Below are positions 57,780-64,000 of a DNA stretch of 64,000 bases, piece by piece. The notes under the pieces were generated by a model, which saw only the letters and a list, made by a program, of their open reading frames with translations, made no database searches and was not told the DNA's origin. Position 1 is the first letter of the stretch, and each line of letters starts with the position of its first letter. The stretch lies in contig CM032127.1 in assembly GCA_018894105.1 (NCBI GenBank), positions 4,001,001-4,065,000 on the forward strand, written 5' to 3'. This DNA comes from Jacaranda mimosifolia (lineage: Eukaryota > Streptophyta > Magnoliopsida > Lamiales > Bignoniaceae). The translations under genes and the position numbers were made by a program.

Positions 57780-59267
57780 TGAACAAGAATGTTTTACAAG
57801 TGAAATAGTATTTTGATAGTAAGAAAAGATTAAGGAACAGAAACACCTTAGCAAGGTGAAAAACTAGCTTTTCGCAAAGAGCTACACTGGGGTCTTAAAC
57901 AGAATGAGGCAAGTTCTAGAACATTATGAAACTAATTGCTTGTGAATAGGTCCAGGGGAACTTTTACTAGATTTAGTTGCACAACTTCTGTGGATTGTTG
58001 CACGAGTTGCTGCCCCTTTGTACAGTAAGCTCTAATCTCTTCTTCCAGATCAAAACTAAGAAAATTATGAAAAGTTCCAGGCAATACCGCTCTTCTAGTT
58101 TTTCACCTAAAGGTCCTCAGAGCTACCGAGCACCTATTTGTTCTCTTCACGGGGTCCCCTAAGAGCAGGTACGACTCTCATCCCTCTCACCACTAGGTCT
58201 TTCAAGAGACAAACCGCCTTGTCCTCATCTCCCCAAGGTTTGTCGAAAGCAAGATTAGCTTGACCCTTTTCACCACAAGGTCCTTCAAAAACACACATAG
58301 AGTAAGAAAGAAGCAATAATTAAGCACAAAAATGTGTAAGAGAGTATCACACAACTTCTCAAGATATTTAACAAAGTTCTCTCTCGACTTAGTTATTCAC
58401 TTTTTAAATGCTGCACATTTTTCAATATATAGATGTACTACCAATAGCTACAAGTCCCAATTTGGTAAGTGACCATTAGATACAAATAAGGAAACAACCC
58501 ATAAGACAAAAAGTTATTAGAGTTATGATTAAAGCATAATTACGGACTCAATTAATGATGTAGCAAAACTGGTCTTCTTTCCTATTAAATGAAGATATGA
58601 ATTTTAAGCTAGAATCCTTAAGTGATCTTGTTAAATAAGGAAAGTTAATTCCAACATATTTTGATAGATTCCAGCAAATAAATAAGGAAAGAATAGTTTA
58701 AAATAATTATGGCATCTAAATCAGATAAATATATTTAGTAAACTAGAGATGCAAGATTTAGAGCCAAAAAGGACAGACTTTCCTATTATGAAAGTATCCA
58801 AATGATTTCCACGAAAAAGGTAAGTCAAAATCCAGTTATTTGTGGAAAGCATATTCTGGACGAGATTTATAAATTATTTGCAATTTATTTGAAAATAATT
58901 TAATATGTCCATGCGAAAAAAAATGCTTTTTCCTTAAAGTATTAAAAGGTTATCAATTTGGAAGAGGATAATAGGAAAAGGAAAAAAGCCATTAACATTC
59001 ATTGAATCTAGCAATGATGAGCATATGTTTAAATTCAAGACTAGCAACATGTTTTTATTCCATAAATAAAAGATGTGATGGGATAAATCAACTAGAAAGA
59101 TATGTTGTTAAAATCAATATACGGGAAGATAAGTTCTAGACAGCACAAGATAATTTTCGAACAACATAAGGCAAGTTCCAGTTGATTTTCGAGAATAAGT
59201 CACATTAATTATGCAACAAATATTGTGATAATCAAAATTCTTATGAAAAATTATCAAGGGATTAACC
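57780..59267 (-). repeat. Truncated copy of the SIRE-type 5' LTR
   Basis: Homologous to 50125-51636 and ending GATTAACC followed by TACAT, the same junction as the parent. It is part of the tandem duplication, not a solo LTR from a new insertion. Confidence 0.85.
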
Positions 59268-59517
59268 TACATACCTACACTTTGTACCCAAAAGAATTCA
59301 TAGAAACAAAACAAAGAATTGTATGCACGAGAATACCAAGTCCCATGTTTCGAATCCCTGTCAAAATACTGGACTTTTTGAAGTGTTAGGTAGACCATGT
59401 TGAGTTGGACTCTTTTTTCACAAAAGAATAATATTATATAGTTTCCTCGTAAACTTATTCCTATGATATCTGAAATTGAATAATTCAATAACTGACTTAG
59501 GGAATTGTGTTTCTGCT

Positions 59518-60030
59518 TTTTCTTCTAATGTTTCGTAATTTTCTCTAATTGATTTCTTAATTTCATTACTTATGATGAAATCAAAAGGATATGATCAGTA
59601 CAACCCAAATCACAGATGCAATCAATAGACCATCAAATCAAAATTAATTAACAAAATTAAATTTTATTTTTGATAATCAATACTACGAACGAGTAAGGCC
59701 AAAGAGTTTAATTTCCACATGTCTGCCCCTTAGTGTTAATTTTTAAGGGGCTGCTTGTATGTAAAATAGATATTTCTCAAGTGAATTTTACATACTTCAG
59801 TGTTGGTTAACTGCTAGTTTGAGCAATCACCTTAGAATTTAGAATTTACCTCCATTACTTTCACAAAGTGGCGGTTGCTCGAATTGAATTTTCTATTTAC
59901 TTGGCTATATTCTATTTAATTTCAACCATCTTCTGTGTTTAAATTACTAGTTATATACAATTCTTTAAGTTTTCTAACTTGTAAACTTGGTAGTTGATTA
60001 AAGGTAAAATAGTTGTGCAATATTCCAACT
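59518..60030. repeat. Repeat family R, copy 4
   Basis: Duplicate of copy 3. Like it, this copy lacks the SINE and Tourist-like insertions carried by copies 1 and 2. Confidence 0.75.
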
Positions 60031-60737
60031 TCTACCAGATGTTAATTGACATGTCTCCTTTCAAAATTATAGTGCATGGTGCACTAATCAATGGCTACCA
60101 ATTCAATTTTTTATTTCAAACAATGCTATTTCTTATTCTACTTTATGAATGTAATGCATAGAAATATTTTATTAAAAAATATTTATTTATTAATTGCGCG
60201 TATTTAACATGTAACCATAAAATAAAATAAAAAATTTTAAAAAGATGGCAAGTCGCTATGCCCGTGCTTCAAATTCAATTCCAACTAATTTCTTTGTGGA
60301 ATATTTTTCCCTATCAAGTCAACCTAATTCTTTGAGTTTAGTATTGATTAATTAATTGGATAAAATTTGTAGGAAAAATAACAAAAGTAGGACCATAAGT
60401 ATAGCCATTTCGCATTATAAGACTGAAATTTGGGGTCATAGTAAACAAGGACCAAAACTCAAAAAAAAAAAAAAAAAGGACCATGCTCATCGAAAAACAC
60501 AGGATGCTGGCGTGTCACTGATGTGTAATAAAATCTGGCGAACTCAATCCTAGTAAGCTTGGGCCCCTTTCCACATTGCCCGCCACCTAAAAAATTGCGC
60601 CATGTCATTTAAATTATACATATAGCACCAAGTGAAGGGAAATTGTTGGCTTCTTAAGCAAGAACCAGTCAACATACCCTTCTTGTTCACAAAAGCCCTA
60701 GCTCTTGTTCACTGTTCATAGAGGAGAGAAAAGAGAA

Positions 60738-61230
60738 ACAACAATATCATTTATTTCATCAAGTTCAAGTAATGTTGCAAGCTATTATGGTAATAAAGTA
60801 GTCATTCACACATCCTGGATTTATTATAACCCAGGGAAGAGGTTTCTTTCTTGTGTTGATTACAAGGTAAAAAGAGGTTCAATTCTTATGAATCTATGGT
60901 TAGAATGAGATATACTTGTGGTTTATTTTGATTCTCTCTCTCTCTCTCTCTGTATTTTTTTTTTCCAGCGGCAAGGATGTTCTTTTTTTGATTGGGATGA
61001 TCTTCCATTATGCCAAAGAGCAAGGCTCATAATTCCAGGCTTTCTTTGAAGGATTAAAGCAAAATATTCTGAAATTGTAGAGCTAAAACCAAAAAAAAAG
61101 AAGACTTGAAGTGATGCTGGGTATGACTTGGTTAATTGTCATTTTTTATTTATTGTGGGTGTTTTGGGTTGGTTTGGTGATAAAGATAAATGAGCACAGG
61201 ATTGGAGGACCCTATCATATGTTGTCCTGA
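60738..61230 (+). pseudogene. GRF zinc-finger protein, copy 2
   Basis: The ATG used in copy 1 is ATA here. Exon 1 otherwise keeps a better finger than copy 1 (SSSSSNVASYYGNKVVIHTS, NPGKRFLSCVDYK) and ends AAG|GTAAAA at 60866/60867. Exon 2 starts at 60969 after CCAG with RQGCSFFDWDDLPLCQRARL and has the same TGA after IIPGFL as copy 1. The membrane segment follows. The stop used by copy 1 is lost, extending the frame to about 61230. An in-frame upstream ATG exists at 60705. The shared TGA predates the duplication. Confidence 0.8.
60933..60951. repeat. (CT)n tract at the GRF intron 3' end, copy 2
   Basis: Counterpart of 53307-53325, slightly different in length. Confidence 0.9.
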
Positions 61231-61496
61231 AGAGGAAGAGAAAGCTTAATTTGTGGCTTGTTTGTGTCTATTTTGGGTTTTGGTTGCATAATATCGTTGG
61301 ATGAAGATTTTCAATTATTTTCCAGCCCATTCGTACTGATATGCAATGGTTATGTAGGATTTTCATGAAATTTTTATAGCTTTATGTAAACTTGGATTTC
61401 AATGTTGAAGTGTCAGTAAAAGAATGTGGTTTTCTTTGTATACTGCAGTGGTTCCCAGTAGATTAATACGTGCAAAAGGCCAAAGGCAATTAAAGA

Positions 61497-61652
61497 ATAG
61501 AGTTTCATTTCGAAAAGCAATAAAAAAAGGCTATTGAATTAACTGAACAAGCAGATACAAAAGGAATTCAAGTACAAAATATAGGGCGTATCAACGAAAA
61601 AGAAATTACATGTGCCAAATAGATCAGAGAGGGGAGTATTCCCTTACAAAAC
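61497..61652 (+). pseudogene. rps3: Nuclear insertion of chloroplast rps3 (NUPT)
   Basis: In unit 1 the sequence goes straight from GGCCAAAGGCAAA to TTGGCTTAGAAC (53851-53880). Unit 2 has about 156 extra bases between these points. They translate, with one extra base near 61535, as [14 protein letters not shown], then [16 protein letters not shown], then IREGSIPLQ, the conserved C-terminal region of plastid ribosomal protein S3. The one-base shift and a TAG make it non-coding. Short microhomologies (CAA(A)TT at the left, AA(C/T)TGGCTT at the right) suit end-joining repair. It inserted after the tandem duplication, unless unit 1 lost it precisely. Confidence 0.88.
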
Positions 61653-62119
61653 TGGCTTAGAACATGATCATAAACTAACTTGAAAAAGTCACTCAACCAA
61701 AACAATACAATAAATACACACTCTGCCAAACACTAAGCCAAAGAGTAGTAAAAGCCATAAATAGAACATTGCAATGAAAAAAGGCTAGCTTCATTAAACT
61801 GTTAAGAACCAATAGTCACATAAGCTATGTAAAGTTCATCAATAAAAATGCAGTCTTTAATCTATCCACTTAGAAAAACTGGCAAAATGGCTATATCCCC
61901 AAAACCTCCACAAAAAGACAACCCAAAAAAGTGTAATATCAACTGCAAATATATCCGCAAAAGCAAATACACACGAAAGACTCCTATAACCCTAGAGTCT
62001 CCCAATAATTACAACACTTCAACCAACAACCCCACAATTAGAATAAAAAATCTTAACCATTTGATTGACTTGGGCCACTTGGATTAGATAATCCATAATT
62101 GAAGTTTGATAACTCCACA

Positions 62120-64000
62120 AACATTTTCCCTCATTGTCTAATGATAGGAATAGCAGCATGACGAATTGTGCTTCCTGACTATTGCACTAATTGGCAACTC
62201 TGAAATGGTGGAGAAGCTCTAACATTCACCCTAGAGTGTAACATCCTTGAAGGTTATTGAGTGTTCATTCCCATCTAATCTGGTTGTACATGGAAAGGCC
62301 AGGAACAAGTCTTGGTTCAGTAGCATGATGCATTTGATGTGGTGATGGATCTGCTTCAGTAGCATACTACTCAACTGGAGTTTCCTGTAGATGTGCTTCG
62401 CTGGGTTCCAAAATGAAAGCTAAGCGAACTTGCTGGCACCACCTATAGCTCCTAGTACTTGGCTTGGAACATCAGGAGGGAGTTGGCTAGAATAGTTACC
62501 TAAAAATAAGTTACAAATCAATAAAAGGAAAATGAGACAAATTCAAGTAATAATATCAAATTAATAAAACCAGTAGCACCAACTAATATCAATATCATCA
62601 GTTAAAGGATTAAATTGACTTGTGCCTTCTTCAGAGTGTTTTCCTTTCCTTCTCACCTATCAAAATTATAAAGACATAAAGTTAGCAAACAATGCAAGCA
62701 ATAGCATAGTAAAATGAACAAATCAATTAACATCATATTGAAGTAATACTTACATCCAACTTTTTCCTCGATCTGCTTATTTATCTTTAAGCTCATCTAC
62801 TTCCATTCTGCTAGCCTTTGAAGATCTACCAGCACCCTTCCAAAATTAGGCGATAGTAGTGGAATGAACAAGGTCTCACCCCACAACTCATCACCAGTAA
62901 TAGGCAGTATTGCTGGCCTGTACACCCTCTTGTAAGTATTAATAGAGTAACAACTGTGAACATAATTTTCAGGATTCTTTCTTTGATTAACTATGGCAGC
63001 CAAAGCATGTTTACATGGAATTCCTAATAGCTTCCATTTTTCACAAGTGCATGTATATAATGTTGGCTACCATCAAAGCATGAAATTTGGTAATCAGTGG
63101 CTTTGCTTTTATAGGGATGCAACATGCTATTTTGCTTGCAATCTTTTCAAGTACTTTAGTTATTTTAGGGCAAAATGTCTCATTCCGCTTTAACTCTGCT
63201 TTGTCTCTATTTTCTTATAGCCTCTTCATCATGTACTCCCATATCCATTCCATCATAGTTACAATAGATTTTTCTCTAGCTTCTGAAATATAGCTATTAA
63301 AGCTTTCACACAAGTTGTTTGGCATCATATCACATCTTGGGGCTTTATTGAAGTGAGATCTACTCCGTTGGCTTGGTGGTTTGTCATTGAACTAATCCGC
63401 AGCACTTACATCTATATCTCTCATTTCTGGTATTCTTCTTTTAAACTCTCTAATTGTTGTTGCCTTAGCTACCCTCCATAAAGCATTCTTGAATGACAAA
63501 CCCCTAAAGCTAGCCTGTTTCATGTTATTATGCATGTGTCTGACACAAACTCTATGCGTTGGACTAGGGAATACATTCTCAAAAGCATAAATCAATCCTT
63601 TCTATTTATCAAACTAAACGTATACTCACTTTCATCCCAAATTTGCAAGTCTTACTTCAAAACTATCAAGAAACAATCCCAAGTATCACCTGACTCTTTA
63701 CATACCATTTTATATGAATTAGGTAGGTGTTATTATTTGGATCCACACCTACAGCTGTCAAAAGTACTCTTCCATGGAGCCTTTTCAAATGACACCCATC
63801 TCCAGCAATAAAAAGCCTGTAACCAGCCCTAAATCCTTACTTTAATGCTTCAAAACACACAGAGAACCTATTGAATCTAGCCTCTGCATTATGGTCTTTA
63901 GTCCCCAAAATAACAATAGAGCCAGGGTTGCTCCTCCTCAGCTCTGCAGCATAATCCCATTGCTTATATACCGATAATCAGCTTTCTTTTTTTCTCTTTA
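62120..64000 (-). pseudogene. MuDR-type MULE transposase, copy 2 (partial, decayed)
   Basis: On minus from the window end: GDGCHLKRLHGRV (DDE-core Asp region near 63780), VFPSPTHRVCVRHMHNNMKQ and FRGLSFKNALWRVAKATTIR (63595-63430), ESFNSYISEAREKSIVTMME near 63290, then GIPCKHALA of the SWIM region, NYVHSCYSINTYKRVYRPAI (62960 down) and LSPNFGR. The zinc-knuckle exon of copy 1 is deleted near 62770. The segment around 63595-63392 is better preserved than in copy 1, where it is full of stops. Non-functional. Confidence 0.87.

Larger units (their letters stand above)
57780..64000. repeat. Tandem duplication, unit 2 (continues past window end)
   Basis: It repeats unit 1 from within the copia LTR (57780-59267), through the TACAT site, family R, and the MULE to the first part of its transposase. 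By the offset, the unit would end about 1.4 kb beyond the window. Differences include a plastid insertion at 61497-61652 and a ~150-bp deletion removing the zinc-knuckle exon near 62770. Confidence 0.88.
60355..64000. mobile_element. MULE, copy 2 (partial at window end)
   Basis: Same left end (GGAAAAATAACAAAAGTAGG near 60371), GRF gene on plus and MuDR transposase on minus as in unit 1. It runs out of the window inside the transposase. Confidence 0.75.

Noticed and set aside
57780..59267. Solo LTR from a separate copia insertion
   Set aside because: It lacks the first ~295 bp and is followed by the same flank as the parent LTR; it is part of the tandem duplication.

Overview
The window is plant nuclear DNA, most likely from a eudicot. 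It is AT-rich and carries plant-type Ty1/copia, Ty3/gypsy, CACTA, hAT, Mutator-like (MULE) and PIF/Harbinger elements, a plant mobile domain (PMD) relic, an alpha-SNAP gene fragment with introns and a scrap of chloroplast rps3. I see no intact host gene. It reads as a repeat graveyard in which almost every coding region is broken, but the nesting order can be recovered from target-site duplications (TSDs) and from paralogous empty sites.

Layout, left to right. 1-3103: a long minus-strand LTR of a Tekay/Del-like gypsy element with a 358-bp internal tandem repeat. 3321-5841: a CACTA derivative built around a degenerate ~110-bp array. 6606-18497: a CACTA-like element that appears to have captured gene fragments (a tiny two-exon ORF and an alpha-SNAP pseudogene). 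It was later hit by a full-length copia element (8459-14884, TSD TAATC) and by a hAT element (15052-16138, TSD GTGGTCGT), and the hAT itself holds a 5'-truncated LINE (15817-16054). 18530-28115: MITEs, a PMD pseudogene (20987-21770) and one pair of diverged duplicated segments (18530-19560 and 26020-28115).

28445-37060 is a 5'-truncated SIRE-type copia relic on the minus strand, split by a 6-kb hAT element (29020-35001) with a decayed BED/hATC transposase. 37060-41767 is a mosaic of MITEs. 41768-43885 is a CACTA fragment. 43936-51636 is the full SIRE-type copia parent (minus strand, TSD TACAT). From about 50125 a ~7.65-kb unit is tandemly duplicated: 50125-57779 and 57780 to the window end. 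It carries the end of the copia 5' LTR, a shared repeat and a MULE with two convergent genes: a GRF zinc-finger/transmembrane ORF on plus and a MuDR-type transposase on minus. Only the second unit contains a chloroplast rps3 insertion.

The genes do not form a host pathway. They are transposase, gag-pol and accessory functions of separate mobile elements plus captured fragments. The most interesting points are the MULE with a GRF/TM accessory gene in convergent arrangement, the CACTA-like carrier of alpha-SNAP with four-level nesting, the tandem duplication with a copy-specific plastid insertion, and the four-copy repeat family whose empty sites date a tRNA-derived SINE and a Tourist-like insertion. 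All calls come from reading the sequence; no database search was run.
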